From positions 2,542,001-2,606,000 of the forward strand of contig NZ_CP125295.1 of assembly GCF_030412785.1 (NCBI RefSeq): a stretch of DNA of 64,000 nt, written 5' to 3'. Shown here one piece after another: positions 40,418 to 49,546 of this stretch; positions within the stretch are counted from its first letter, which is position 1, and each line of letters begins with the position of its first letter. Below the pieces are notes generated by a model. It ran no database searches, was not told the origin of the DNA, and was given only the letters and a program-made list of their open reading frames with translations. A program made the position numbers and the translations under genes. This DNA comes from Paraburkholderia sabiae (GTDB lineage Bacteria; Pseudomonadota; Gammaproteobacteria; Burkholderiales; Burkholderiaceae).

Positions 40418-40900
40418 TCATAGTTGCGCCGATTGTGTTTGCACGCCGTTACGGCCAGCGTGAAAGCCGTTGCCATGGATGTAGTGCTCCAGTTGCCGGA
40501 TGGTGTGTTCCTGCTCGGCAATCTGGTTCTTGATCAGGTCGCCGATCGACACCATTCCAATCACCTGCCCCGCCGTAATCACGGGCAGATACCGTATGCG
40601 ATGTTCTGTCATGACCGCCATACATTCGTCGGTGGTCTGATGCGGACTGACGTAGCGCACCGCCGCCGACATGATGTCGCGCACGGGCGTATCCCTTGAT
40701 GAACGGTCCATTAACACGATTTTCCGTGCGTAGTCGCGCTCCGTGACGATGCCGGCGAGGCGCCCCTGATGTGCGACGATCAGCGCGCCCACCTTCCGGT
40801 ACGCCATGATCGCGATCGCGTCGTAGACCGATGCGGACGCCTCCGTGGTCCACACTGCCTGCGAAACTTTCAAGCGAAGAAATTGCGCAACCGATGCCAT
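40418..40900 (-). CDS. Two-CBS-domain protein
   Basis: 160 residues consisting almost entirely of a CBS pair, which binds adenosyl nucleotides. CBS1 is around ASASVYDAIAIMAYRKVGAL and IVTERDYARKI; CBS2 is around YVSPHQTTDECMAVM and MVSIGDLIKNQI. The C-terminal tail is helical (AEQEHTIRQLEHYIHG). Stand-alone CBS proteins are common in Burkholderiales and usually regulatory. It is on the minus strand, divergent from nhaR across about 150 bases. Confidence 0.9.
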   Translation of the reverse strand: MASVAQFLRLKVSQAVWTTEASASVYDAIAIMAYRKVGALIVAHQGRLAGIVTERDYARKIVLMDRSSRDTPVRDIMSAAVRYVSPHQTTDECMAVMTEHRIRYLPVITAGQVIGMVSIGDLIKNQIAEQEHTIRQLEHYIHGNGFHAGRNGVQTQSAQL

Positions 40901-41047
40901 AGCTCACCTCTGTCCGTTATCGAGATCCGCCCGTTGACGTCCACGTCCGAGGCTTCAATCTATCCGAACCGGATCCAATAGAAAACTCGTATTTTTATTG
41001 CCAATACCTCGAAAAAACCGTAGCGTTGGCTGATCGACGGAGGGAGC

Positions 41048-41944
41048 GTGAACTTCAAACATCTGCATTACTTCTGGGTCACGGCACACGCAGGAGCAAT
41101 CGTCCGGGCGGGCGAGCAGTTGCATATCTCACCGCAAACGCTGAGCGGCCAGATCAAGCTGCTCGAGGAAGCGCTGGATAGAAAACTGTTCAGGAAGAGC
41201 GGGCGCACCATCGAACTGACCGATGCTGGCCGGTTGGTGCTCGATTACGCGGACGAAATATTCTCTTTGGGCTCGGAGCTTGAGAGCGCGGTGCGGCGCG
41301 AGAACGAATCCGGTGCGCAAATGCGGTTTCGTGTCGGAATTGCAGATTCGGTTCCGAAGGCGATCGCGTACCGGCTACTGGAACCCGCGCTGAGCGCTTC
41401 AGTACCGGTACGCATGATCTGTCACGAAGGCAAGCTGCATGCGCTGCTTGCGCAACTGGCTGTGCATCGCCTCGATCTGATCATCACAGACGCCCCCATT
41501 CCCGCCGACGTCAACATCAAGGCGTTCAACCACCGTCTCGGCCGTTCGACGCTGGGCTGCTTCGGGGCGCAGACGCTGATCAGGAGCGGCAAGAAACGCT
41601 TCCCGCTGCTGCTCGGCCAGCTGCCGGTGCTACTGCCGGGCACGGAATCGGCCGTGCGTCGCAAGCTGGATCACTGGCTTGCGTCACATGCCATATCGCC
41701 GCACATCGTCGGCGAATTCGACGACGGGGCGATGGCCATGGCGTTCGGCCGCGAAGGCCGCGGCCTGCTGTTCGCACCCACTGTGCTGGAGAGTCAGTTA
41801 AAGGCCGAGCACAAGCTGACGATGATCGGGCAGATCAAGACGATCGTCGAAGAGTTCTTTGCGATTTCGATCGAGCGTCACATCAGTCATCCCGCGGTCG
41901 CGACGATCATGAATGCGGCGCGAAGCGATCTGTTCAATGAGTAG
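41048..41944 (+). CDS. nhaR: NhaR-type LysR transcriptional activator
   Basis: 298 residues from a GTG start, preceded by GGAGGGAGC. The N-terminus NFKHLHYFWVTAHAGAIVRA is diagnostic of NhaR, followed by LHISPQTLSGQIKLLEEAL in the helix-turn-helix and the acidic VRRENESGAQMRFRVGIAD start of the effector domain. In E. coli NhaR activates nhaA in response to sodium. No nhaA-type antiporter is adjacent, so its targets lie elsewhere, as in many Burkholderiales. Confidence 0.92.
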   Translation: MNFKHLHYFWVTAHAGAIVRAGEQLHISPQTLSGQIKLLEEALDRKLFRKSGRTIELTDAGRLVLDYADEIFSLGSELESAVRRENESGAQMRFRVGIADSVPKAIAYRLLEPALSASVPVRMICHEGKLHALLAQLAVHRLDLIITDAPIPADVNIKAFNHRLGRSTLGCFGAQTLIRSGKKRFPLLLGQLPVLLPGTESAVRRKLDHWLASHAISPHIVGEFDDGAMAMAFGREGRGLLFAPTVLESQLKAEHKLTMIGQIKTIVEEFFAISIERHISHPAVATIMNAARSDLFNE

Positions 41945-42130
41945 GAACCGCGTTTCCTGGCCGGGATCAGGCGCGACGACCGGCGCACAGATGTCGAAAG
42001 AGATGCCGTGCGGCGAGCGGCCTACAACGCAATTGTGTCGAACAGGTTGTGCGTGGTCATATCAATCACGCCAACATGCCTCGCGAACATCACCCGTTAG
42101 CCCGTCAGATTGCGAACATGGCAGCGCCTC

Positions 42131-43132
42131 CTATGCCAGCCACTTCCTGATGTTACCGGCCATCACGCTCGTGGAAATGCCATAGCGGTCATGCAGCGTG
42201 GGCAGTGCACCTGCATCGAGGAACGCATCGGGCAGCGCGATCTGCCTGAAGGCACAAGAAACGCCCGCACTCAACAACGTCGTCGCCACGGCTTCACCCA
42301 GTCCGCCGATAACCGTATGGTTTTCGGCGACCACAACCATTCGCCCGGTTCGCTGTGCTTCGCGAATGATCGTTTCCGTGTCCAGAGGCTTGATGGTCGG
42401 CACGTGCAGCACACCGACATCCACCTTGTCCGCTTCGAGCGCCTTCGCGGTTTCGAGCGCACGCATCGTCATCATCCCCGACGAGATGATGAGTACATCC
42501 CTGCCGTCGCGAAGCATCTTCGCCTTGCCGAGTTCGAACCGGTAGTCGTACTCGTCCAGCACAGCCGGTACATTGCCGCGCAACAGGCGCGCGTAGACCG
42601 GGCCTTTGTGAGCCGCAATGGCGGGTACCATCTGCTCGATGTCCAGCGCATCGCATGGATCGATGACGGTCATGTTCGGCATTGCGCGCATCAGCGCGAG
42701 ATCTTCGGCGGCCTGGTGACTCGGGCCGTAGCCCGTGGTGAGTCCAGGCAGCGCACAAACGATCTTCACGTCCAGGTCGTCTTCCGCGATGGTCTGGTGA
42801 ATGAAGTCGTACGCACGCCGCGTCGCGAATACTGCGTAGGTGGTGACGAACGGCTGCGCGCCTTCGTGAGCGAAGCCGGCTGCCGCGCCCATCAGCAACT
42901 GCTCGGCCATGCCCATCTGGTAGTAGCGCTCCGGAAACGCCTTCGCGAAGATATGGAGGTCGGTGTATTTGCCGAGATCGGCCGTCATGCCGATCACGTT
43001 GGTATTCGTACGTGCGAGTTCGGCGAGCGCGTGGCCGAACGGCGCGGAGCGCGTGATCTGTCCTTCGCCCGCAATGGATGCGATCATCGCCGAGGTCTTC
43101 AGGCGAGGCTTTTTATCAATGACCGAACTCAT
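42131..43132 (-). CDS. Split transketolase, C-terminal subunit
   Basis: 333 residues holding the pyrimidine-binding and C-terminal domains of a transketolase: QITRSAPFGHALAELA, the catalytic glutamate region YYQMGMAEQLLMGAAAGFAH, and the C-terminal VAENHTVIGGLGEAVATTL. It overlaps the N-subunit gene by 4 bases (ATGA), so both are made together. Split transketolases act in specialised pathways such as apulose phosphate or sulfo-sugar metabolism rather than the housekeeping pentose pathway. Partner genes here are an MFS transporter, an SDR and a LysR regulator. Substrate unknown. Confidence 0.9.
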   Translation of the reverse strand: MSSVIDKKPRLKTSAMIASIAGEGQITRSAPFGHALAELARTNTNVIGMTADLGKYTDLHIFAKAFPERYYQMGMAEQLLMGAAAGFAHEGAQPFVTTYAVFATRRAYDFIHQTIAEDDLDVKIVCALPGLTTGYGPSHQAAEDLALMRAMPNMTVIDPCDALDIEQMVPAIAAHKGPVYARLLRGNVPAVLDEYDYRFELGKAKMLRDGRDVLIISSGMMTMRALETAKALEADKVDVGVLHVPTIKPLDTETIIREAQRTGRMVVVAENHTVIGGLGEAVATTLLSAGVSCAFRQIALPDAFLDAGALPTLHDRYGISTSVMAGNIRKWLA

Positions 43133-43980
43133 GCTTTTCTCCCTGCGAAAGTTTCATCGAGTGCTTCGAGCGCCAGCTTCCATTCGTGCGGATCGACGCG
43201 GATAAAGTGATTCTTCTCGCGTTGCTCGAGGAACGGCACGCCGCAGCCCATCTTCGTGTCGCACACGATGATGCGCGGTTTGGCTTCCTTCAGGTTTCGC
43301 GCGTTGTCGAATGCGTGCTTCACAGCGTCGATATCGTTGCCGTTCACGCGCTGCACATACCAGCCGAACGCTTCGAGCTTCGGCACGAGCGGCTCGAAGG
43401 CCATGATTTGCGTCGACGGACCGTCGGCTTGCTGGTTGTTCACATCGACCATCGCGATCAGGTTGTCGATCTTCCAGTGAGCCGCCGACATCAGGCCTTC
43501 CCAGATCGCTCCTTCGTCGAGTTCGCCGTCGGAGAAGAGCGTGTAGACGAATGCTTTCGAGCCCTTGCGCCTGAGACCGAGGCAACGGCCCACCGCGATC
43601 GTCAACCCTTGACCCAGCGAGCCGCCCGACATCTCCATGCCTGGCGTGTAGCTGGCCATGCCGGACATCGGCAGACGGCTGTCGTCGCTGCCGTAGGTCT
43701 CGAGTTCTTCCTGCGGAAGAATGCCTGCTTCGAACAGCGCCGCGTACAGCGCAATCGCGTAGTGACCATTCGACAGCAAAAAGCGGTCGCGATCTTCCCA
43801 TTCGGGATCGCCGGGACGGTAGTTCATTGCGCCGAAGTACGAGACGGCCAGCACGTCAGCGATGTCGAGTGCCTGCCCGATGTAGCCCTGGCCTTGCACT
43901 TCGCCCATCAGAAGGGCATTGCGTCGGATGCGATAGGCGCGCTCGGCGAGCGTCACATCCTCGATGACGGGAGTACTCAT
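43129..43980 (-). CDS. Split transketolase, N-terminal subunit
   Basis: 283 residues forming the ThDP-diphosphate-binding domain. Motifs: DRFLLSNGHYAIALYAALFE, SLGQGLTIAVGRCLGLRRKG and the metal/ThDP motif FSDGELDEGAIWEGLMSAAH, ending its core with DVNNQQADG. It is complete for a split-type N-subunit and overlaps the C-subunit start. It follows the MFS gene by 28 bases. It belongs to one minus-strand operon, MFS, TktN, TktC, probably preceded by the SDR. Confidence 0.9.
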   Translation of the reverse strand: MSTPVIEDVTLAERAYRIRRNALLMGEVQGQGYIGQALDIADVLAVSYFGAMNYRPGDPEWEDRDRFLLSNGHYAIALYAALFEAGILPQEELETYGSDDSRLPMSGMASYTPGMEMSGGSLGQGLTIAVGRCLGLRRKGSKAFVYTLFSDGELDEGAIWEGLMSAAHWKIDNLIAMVDVNNQQADGPSTQIMAFEPLVPKLEAFGWYVQRVNGNDIDAVKHAFDNARNLKEAKPRIIVCDTKMGCGVPFLEQREKNHFIRVDPHEWKLALEALDETFAGRKA

Positions 43981-44008
43981 TTGCTTGTCTCCAGAAAAGA
44001 ATCAGGTA

Positions 44009-45337
44009 TTAGCGATTGACGGTTTTTGCGGGTACGAAGAACACCAGGACCGCGCCAAGTACGACCGCCGATGAGATAAAGATCAGCCCTGCCGTGGACT
44101 TGCCTGTGAGGTCGTTCAACCAGCCGACGATAGCGGGCGAGAAGAAGCCGGCGAGATTGGCAAAGCAGTTGACGGCGGCAATCCCCGCCGCAGCCGACAT
44201 ACCGCCAAGGACAGCCGTAGGCAGCGCCCAGAACAGCGACGAGGAGGCGAGAATGCCCGCCGCTGCAACGCTCACGCAGACGATCGACGCACCCACGCTG
44301 CCGAGCATCGGCAAGGTAGCGAAGCCGGCTGCCGAGACGAGCATCGGAATGGCCAGGTGCAGCCGGCGTTCACGTCGCTTGTCTGCGCTGCTGCCGAGCA
44401 GGGGCAGCGCGACGATGGCGCAGAGGTACGGGATCGCCGTCAGGATGCCCACCCACAACGGGTCGGCTACGCCCGTGCGGCGGATGATCGTCGGCAGCCA
44501 GAACGTGAGTCCGTATTGGCCCAGCACGACACAGAAGTAGATGGCGGCCATCAGCCACAGGCGCCGGTCGGCGATGAATGCACGAATCGACATGTGTTCG
44601 GTGGTCTGCGTGCGGTCCTTGTCGACGTTGCGCTTGAGCAAGGCCTTCTCGTCATCCGTCAGCCACTTCGCACTGGCGATGCCGTTGTCGAGATAGAGGA
44701 TGATCGCAAAGCCAAGTACGAGCGACGGCACCGCTTCGAGCATGAACAGCCATTTCCATCCGGCAAGGCCATGCAGCCCCTGAAACGAATGCATGATCCA
44801 GCCCGACAGCGGCCCGCCCACGATACCCGCGAGCGGAATCGCCATGAAGAACATCGACAGCGCCTTCGCGCGCCGTGCTGCGGGAAACCAGTACGTGAGG
44901 TACAGAATCACGCCGGGCGCAAATCCCGCCTCGGCGACGCCGAGAAGGAAACGCAATACATAGAACACAGTCGGCGATTTCACGAACACGAAGCTCGCCG
45001 AAATCAGCGCCCACGTCAGCATGATGCGCGCGAGCCAGTTGCGCGCCCCCACCTTGTGAAGGATCACATTGCTCGGCACTTCGAAGAGGAAATAGCCCAG
45101 AAAGAAGATACCCGCGCCGATGCCGTACACCGTCTCGGAGAAGCGCAGATCGTTGAGCATCTGAAGCTTCGCAAAACCGACGTTGACGCGATCGAGGTAC
45201 GCCCCCAGGTAGCAGAGCATCAGAAAGGGGATCAGACGGCGCGCGACCTTGGCATAGGTTCCTGCTTCGAAGCCGACGGCGTCGTCAGATACGCGAAGCT
45301 CTGCGCCGATCATGGGCGAGGCCATTTTGGGTTTCAT
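44009..45337 (-). CDS. MFS transporter, ACS family
   Basis: 442 residues from ATG 45337 (AGGAGA upstream). Anion:cation symporter features include the N-terminal RLIPFLMLCYLGAYLDRVNV and GFAKLQML, the sequence FFLGYFLFEVPSNVILHKVG, and RFLLGVAEAGFAPGVILYLT. Such permeases carry sugar acids, phthalate or tartrate-type acids. It leads the split-transketolase operon and so probably imports the sugar acid or hydroxy acid handled there. A longer in-frame start at 45364 lacks a ribosome site. Confidence 0.9.
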   Translation of the reverse strand: MKPKMASPMIGAELRVSDDAVGFEAGTYAKVARRLIPFLMLCYLGAYLDRVNVGFAKLQMLNDLRFSETVYGIGAGIFFLGYFLFEVPSNVILHKVGARNWLARIMLTWALISASFVFVKSPTVFYVLRFLLGVAEAGFAPGVILYLTYWFPAARRAKALSMFFMAIPLAGIVGGPLSGWIMHSFQGLHGLAGWKWLFMLEAVPSLVLGFAIILYLDNGIASAKWLTDDEKALLKRNVDKDRTQTTEHMSIRAFIADRRLWLMAAIYFCVVLGQYGLTFWLPTIIRRTGVADPLWVGILTAIPYLCAIVALPLLGSSADKRRERRLHLAIPMLVSAAGFATLPMLGSVGASIVCVSVAAAGILASSSLFWALPTAVLGGMSAAAGIAAVNCFANLAGFFSPAIVGWLNDLTGKSTAGLIFISSAVVLGAVLVFFVPAKTVNR

Positions 45338-45480
45338 GAGTTGTCTCCTGTTGGCCGGACGCATGCCTTCGATGCCACGTCTGACCGCAAGCTTGTGAGC
45401 CGTCTATACGGCGCGACACCCCGTGTGTTCGGGTGCGTCGTGAGCGTGCGCATCGTTGCGAAGCACACGCGAATGCATGG

Positions 45481-46230
45481 TCAGTGAATCAGCATGCCGC
45501 CGTTGACATCGAGCGTGATGCCCGTGAGATACGTCGACAAGCCGCTTGCCAGGAACAGACAGGCGTTGGCGATATCGTTGGCGTCGCCGAGACGTCCGAG
45601 CGGAATGCCCTTGATGATGTCGGCGCGCATTTCCGGCGTCAGCTTGTCGCCCGTGATGTCAGTCTGAATCAGACCCGGCGTGATCGAGTTCACGCGGATG
45701 TGGTCGCCACCGAACTCGCGCGCCATGGCCTTCGCGAGGCCGAGCACGCCTGCTTTCGCGGCGCTGTAATGCGGGCCGCCGAAGATTCCGCCGCCGCGTT
45801 GCGCGGAGACGGACGACATGCACACGATGCTGCCGCCTTGCTGTTTCTTCATCTGCGGAATGACTGCTTGCGACATGTACAACGTGCCGAGCAGGCTGAC
45901 GCCGATCACTGCGTCGAAGTTTTCGCGGGCGATTTCCAGCGTCTTGATGGGCTGCGTGATGCCCGCATTGTTCACCAGCGCATCGATGCGGCCGTATTTC
46001 TCGACGACGGCATTGGCCGCGCCAATACACGCGCCCTTATCGGTGACGTCGCACGCCAGGCCCAGGTGGCCGTCTCCCAGGTCGCGCGCTGCGCTTTCGG
46101 CTTCGGCCTGTTTGAGGTCGAGGATCGCAACGCGCGCGCCCTGCGCGGCCATCGCTTTCGCCGTCGCCTTGCCGATACCGCGCGCCGATGCCGCGCCCGT
46201 GATGATGACCACTTGATTCTCGAGCAACAT
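45481..46230 (-). CDS. Short-chain dehydrogenase/reductase
   Basis: 249 residues, classical SDR. Cofactor motif TGAASARGIGKATAKA near residue 11, NNAG in LVNNAGITQPI, catalytic Ser in SSVSAQRGGG, and Tyr-x3-Lys in YSAAKAGVLGLAKAMARE. The second strand ends LDLKQAE with aspartate, suggesting NAD(H). It is the first enzyme gene upstream of the MFS/split-transketolase genes, 143 bases away. Likely oxidises an imported polyhydroxy acid or alcohol to the keto substrate of the transketolase; this order is inferred. Confidence 0.92.
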   Translation of the reverse strand: MLLENQVVIITGAASARGIGKATAKAMAAQGARVAILDLKQAEAESAARDLGDGHLGLACDVTDKGACIGAANAVVEKYGRIDALVNNAGITQPIKTLEIARENFDAVIGVSLLGTLYMSQAVIPQMKKQQGGSIVCMSSVSAQRGGGIFGGPHYSAAKAGVLGLAKAMAREFGGDHIRVNSITPGLIQTDITGDKLTPEMRADIIKGIPLGRLGDANDIANACLFLASGLSTYLTGITLDVNGGMLIH

Positions 46231-46326
46231 GTTGGTGTCTCCGTTGGTGAACTAGGTGTAGGCGAAGTTTCTCCGCCTGCGACCTGACCATCAACGCAGT
46301 TTTGCTCAATCGGTGCTGAGAAAATT

Positions 46327-47241
46327 TCAGCTGCGGGGTTTCCCTGGCATGCGAGGCGCGCTGCGCCCGACCTCCTGCTCGATCCATGCGAGGAACCGGG
46401 CTACGCGCGGCAGATCGGCGTTCTGGCTCGGGTAAACCAGGTGGTGAGCGCCGACCTCGACGGAATGCGCGTCGTCGAACACGGGCACCAATGCGCCTTC
46501 CCGGATCTTGACGGAGGCAAGCATGAGACTTTCCAATGCGATGCCCAGGCCCAGCGCGGCCGTTTCGATAGACATGTATGAACGGTCGAATGAAAAATCG
46601 AAAGTCTTCTGCGCGCCAGCAACGCCGAGGCGTCCAAACCACTGACGCCACTGCACAAGCGGCGTCTCGGAAAAAATGAGCCGATGCCCGAGGAGATCTT
46701 CGGGCGTCGTTACCGGGTGCCGCTCCAGATATTCCGGCGAGGCCAGCGGCGCGATGAACTCGCCGCGCAGCGTCTTGACTTCGACGTTGGTCCACTCACC
46801 GTATCCGTGACGAATGTCGATGTCGTAGTAGCCGTTCGAAAACGACACGTTTTCATACGAGCAGGCGAGGTTCAGCTGGATGTCGCCGTTCGCCTCCTGG
46901 AACGAAGCCAGCCGCGGCAACAGCCACATGAGACCGAAGCTCGGGCTTGAATGGACCCGCAGGATGTCGACCTCCTTGCGGCTCGACGCCCGTTCCGTCG
47001 CGCGACTGAGGTCCGCCAGAGAACCCGTTACGTCGGACAGGTAGCGCTCGCCCGTGGGCGTCAGGACCAGACCGCGCCCCGTTCGCTGGAACAGGGGCTG
47101 GCCAATGATCGACTCAAGATTGCTGAGTTGATGGCTCACTGCTGACGCCGTCAGGCCAAGCTCCTCGGCTGCGCGGTTCACACTCCTGGTTCTCGCAATG
47201 CATTCGAAGGCAATAATGGCCTTGACGGGGGGAATACGCAT
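46327..47241 (-). CDS. LysR-family regulator (GcvA-like)
   Basis: 304 residues. The N-terminus IPPVKAIIAFECIARTRSVN and AAEELGLTASAVSHQLSNLE form a GcvA/AmpR-style helix-turn-helix. The effector domain starts at DILRVHSSPSFGLMWLLPRL. ATG 47241 gives the normal start; the longer frame to 47325 is unsupported. It is on the same strand as, and upstream of, the SDR/MFS/split-transketolase genes, so it is probably their regulator though not divergent. Confidence 0.9.
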   Translation of the reverse strand: MRIPPVKAIIAFECIARTRSVNRAAEELGLTASAVSHQLSNLESIIGQPLFQRTGRGLVLTPTGERYLSDVTGSLADLSRATERASSRKEVDILRVHSSPSFGLMWLLPRLASFQEANGDIQLNLACSYENVSFSNGYYDIDIRHGYGEWTNVEVKTLRGEFIAPLASPEYLERHPVTTPEDLLGHRLIFSETPLVQWRQWFGRLGVAGAQKTFDFSFDRSYMSIETAALGLGIALESLMLASVKIREGALVPVFDDAHSVEVGAHHLVYPSQNADLPRVARFLAWIEQEVGRSAPRMPGKPRS

Positions 47242-47643
47242 GGTTGATTTCTTCAGGGCAGTTGAAGAGAACCGCATTGCCCGCATGTGCCTGTCGCAGC
47301 CATTCCGACCGCAAGTGCCGTGCATTCGAACATTTCGAACAGCCTTCTCACAACCCCTCTGACATGGATCGAGTGTGTGCTTTGCGGCCCTTGATAGTCG
47401 GAACCGATGATGACAGGCGCCAGGCGGTCTTGGCGGGGATCCGCGTCAGGCCCGCTAATGGGTGTCGACAATTCTAATCCCGGTCTCGAATGTTCGGTGA
47501 TGGGCCGCACCCAGCCGATCATCGCCGATCTTTGGTAATCTGTCGGCCGCCGCGGATCGGGCACACGAAGGGACAATCGAGACGGAATTTTTGTGCGGGA
47601 CGCACCGGTCCCGCTCGTGACTCCAGTAATACCTAACAATCAA
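47242..47643. other. Intergenic stretch with a hairpin downstream of the H-NS gene
   Basis: No supported gene in 402 bases. GCGGGAC at 47595-47601 and GTCCCGC at 47608-47614 form a perfect 7-bp stem with a 6-base loop, 30 bases past the H-NS stop on the minus strand. It may be a terminator but lacks a T-run on that strand. Confidence 0.45.
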
Positions 47644-48405
47644 TCAGGAGGCAGACGTCTCGCTGACGACTTCGGGTGCAACAGCAGGAACAGTGCTACC
47701 CGCGTCGACACTGACAGCCCGCTTCTTCGCAATCACTCTCTTCGCTGCCTTACGCATGACTGCTTTTTTGGTAGCAACCTTCTTCGCCGCGCCCTTTCTG
47801 GCGACCGCCGTTTTAGCGGCTGCTTCCTTTGCAGCGACTTTCTTCACCGGCGCCGATGCTTTCTTCGCTACTGAAGGTTTCGACTCCGTAGCGCTCTCAA
47901 CCACCCCTGCAATCAGAAACCTGGTGCGATCCTTTGCGCCGGCCAGCCATGCGGGTGCAGGACCGCGGCCGCTCCATGTGGCTCCCGTTTTTGGATCGCG
48001 GTACTTCGGCGCCTGCGGGCCGCGAACGTAATTGCCAGCCTTTTCGTTCTTCGCCATTGCAGATCCCGAAGCGACAGCGTTGCCTTCGATCAGATACCTG
48101 CTGCGGTCTTTCGCACTGGCAATCCATGCGGGCGCGCGACCGTGGCCCGTCCAGGTCGCGCCGCTTTTCGGGTCGCGATACTTTGCTGTCGATGCGGACG
48201 GCTGGGCCGCAACCTTGATGCCCGGCTTGCGTCCAACTTTCGTCGAAGCGCCGATATGCGCGTCGATGTCGGCCGTCGTCAAACCGTGCTCTTCCATGAT
48301 GTCGCGAATCTTCGCGATCACGCCGGACGACTGCTTCGCGGCTAGCGCTTCCGCCTGAGCCTGGAGCTTTGCGATCTGCGCCTGAACCTTTTCAAGTGTT
48401 GTCAT
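47644..48405 (-). CDS. H-NS family protein with two DNA-binding motifs and an H1-like tail
   Basis: 253 residues. An N-terminal coiled region (EKVQAQIAKLQAQAEALAAK) is followed by two copies of the H-NS-type DNA-binding motif: YRDPKSGATWTGHGRAPAWI near residue 76 and YRDPKTGATWSGRGPAPAWL near residue 135. From about residue 175 the chain is a Lys/Ala-rich tail (KKASAPVKKVAAKEAAAKT) like eukaryotic histone H1 or the bacterial HU/H1 extensions. Ordinary H-NS proteins have about 100-135 residues and one motif. Probably a nucleoid protein able to bridge and compact DNA. Divergent from a short H-NS gene. Confidence 0.92.
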   Translation of the reverse strand: MTTLEKVQAQIAKLQAQAEALAAKQSSGVIAKIRDIMEEHGLTTADIDAHIGASTKVGRKPGIKVAAQPSASTAKYRDPKSGATWTGHGRAPAWIASAKDRSRYLIEGNAVASGSAMAKNEKAGNYVRGPQAPKYRDPKTGATWSGRGPAPAWLAGAKDRTRFLIAGVVESATESKPSVAKKASAPVKKVAAKEAAAKTAVARKGAAKKVATKKAVMRKAAKRVIAKKRAVSVDAGSTVPAVAPEVVSETSAS

Positions 48406-48582
48406 TGATATTTCTCCCCGTCGTTAGTGTTGGCGGCACTATGCCATATAACCGCGCAAACAGACCATCGAGCGACATACCTTATACGCGGCACTCAAAC
48501 CGGAGTGATAATCTCAAGGCACAGCGCTTGCACTGGCAACCGAACATGTCAGTGGGTGCAATTCGTAAAACGGGGAAATGTC

Positions 48583-48921
48583 ATGGATGAGCGAAAACGC
48601 GACAGTATGGTCGCTTACCTGCGCCGCAGGATGGCCGAAGTCGGAATCGAACTGGATGATCTCGCGGCGGCGATCGCCGAAGACCAGATCCGGCAGAAGG
48701 CGGCTCGATATCGCAGTGCGACGGGAGAAAGCTGGTCAGGCGACGGTGAGATGCCGCAATGGCTGAAGCAGGCCATTAGCGCGGGTCAGACTCTGGAGCA
48801 CTTTACCGTCGCGCGCCAGGCACAGCCAGAGCCCGAGCCTCGTTCGAAGGTGGATTGGCGTCAGGATCCGTTTGCAGGCAGCCGGCTAGCGGCCGGTCAG
48901 CCGTCGCATCGAGACCTGTGA
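48583..48921 (+). CDS. Short H-NS family protein with a divergent DNA-binding motif
   Basis: 112 residues from ATG 48583, with GGGGAAA upstream. The helical N-terminus contains DSMVAYLRRRMAEVGIELDD; the C-terminal motif YRSATGESWSGDGEMPQWLK is an H-NS DNA-binding motif. Its key Gly-Arg-Gly-like loop is replaced by GDGEMP, losing basic charge. That could weaken DNA binding and make it a partner or antagonist of other H-NS proteins. The promoter region is shared with the long H-NS gene (177 bases). Confidence 0.8.
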   Translation: MDERKRDSMVAYLRRRMAEVGIELDDLAAAIAEDQIRQKAARYRSATGESWSGDGEMPQWLKQAISAGQTLEHFTVARQAQPEPEPRSKVDWRQDPFAGSRLAAGQPSHRDL

Positions 48922-49104
48922 GTAGGCGCCTGGTTTGCCCGGCTGACGTCAGGAAGACCCGCTGAGTCTGATATGCCAAAACGGCACGCGCCCGATGTGG
49001 CCGTCGATGCCGATGCTGGACCAAGGTGAACGCCATTGGTAATCTGCTTGCACAGAACAAAGCCTCGACCGCACTGACCTTGACCTTCATTCCCGGGAGG
49101 ATTC

Positions 49105-49416
49105 ATGCAAGTGAGCACGGAAATGCTTGTCGACATGCTTCGCGAAGTGGAAGCAGAAGATCCCATCGACTATGCAGACCTGCCGTTTGGTGAACAGGAA
49201 CTTAGACGGCTCATTGTCAGCTCGCTCGTTGAGCGTCATCACAGTGTGGAAGCAGACATGTCCGTCTCGGACGTCCATGCGCTATACCTCCTGAGCACCG
49301 CCAAGCTTGTTCTCGAAAACACGGTGCTCCACGCGCGACTGCTTCTGCTTCAGGGGCATCAGCTCGACATGGAGGCGTTGCTCGCGCCCTTCACGCTCAA
49401 AGGGAAGCGAAACTGA
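49105..49416 (+). CDS. Hypothetical protein (103 residues)
   Basis: Not recognised. The ATG at 49105 is preceded by GGGAGGATTC, a good ribosome site. The protein is acidic and mostly helical: STEMLVDMLREVEAEDPIDY, then a helix ending LVLENTVLHARLLLLQGHQL. No signal peptide or membrane segment. It follows the short H-NS gene by 183 bases. Good codon composition and ribosome site make it likely real; similar small acidic proteins are common in Burkholderia accessory regions. Confidence 0.6.
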   Translation: MQVSTEMLVDMLREVEAEDPIDYADLPFGEQELRRLIVSSLVERHHSVEADMSVSDVHALYLLSTAKLVLENTVLHARLLLLQGHQLDMEALLAPFTLKGKRN

Positions 49417-49546
49417 CCGGCTGGCGGTTCGGACGAACGGCAATAGTCGGCCACTCAGGCGGCCATCCGGTGCTCGTAATATGGCCGCTCCCTGTCGTCG
49501 AGTATCGCGTATCGCGCGTCCAGACGCTTCGGGTCGAGATTCAGCC

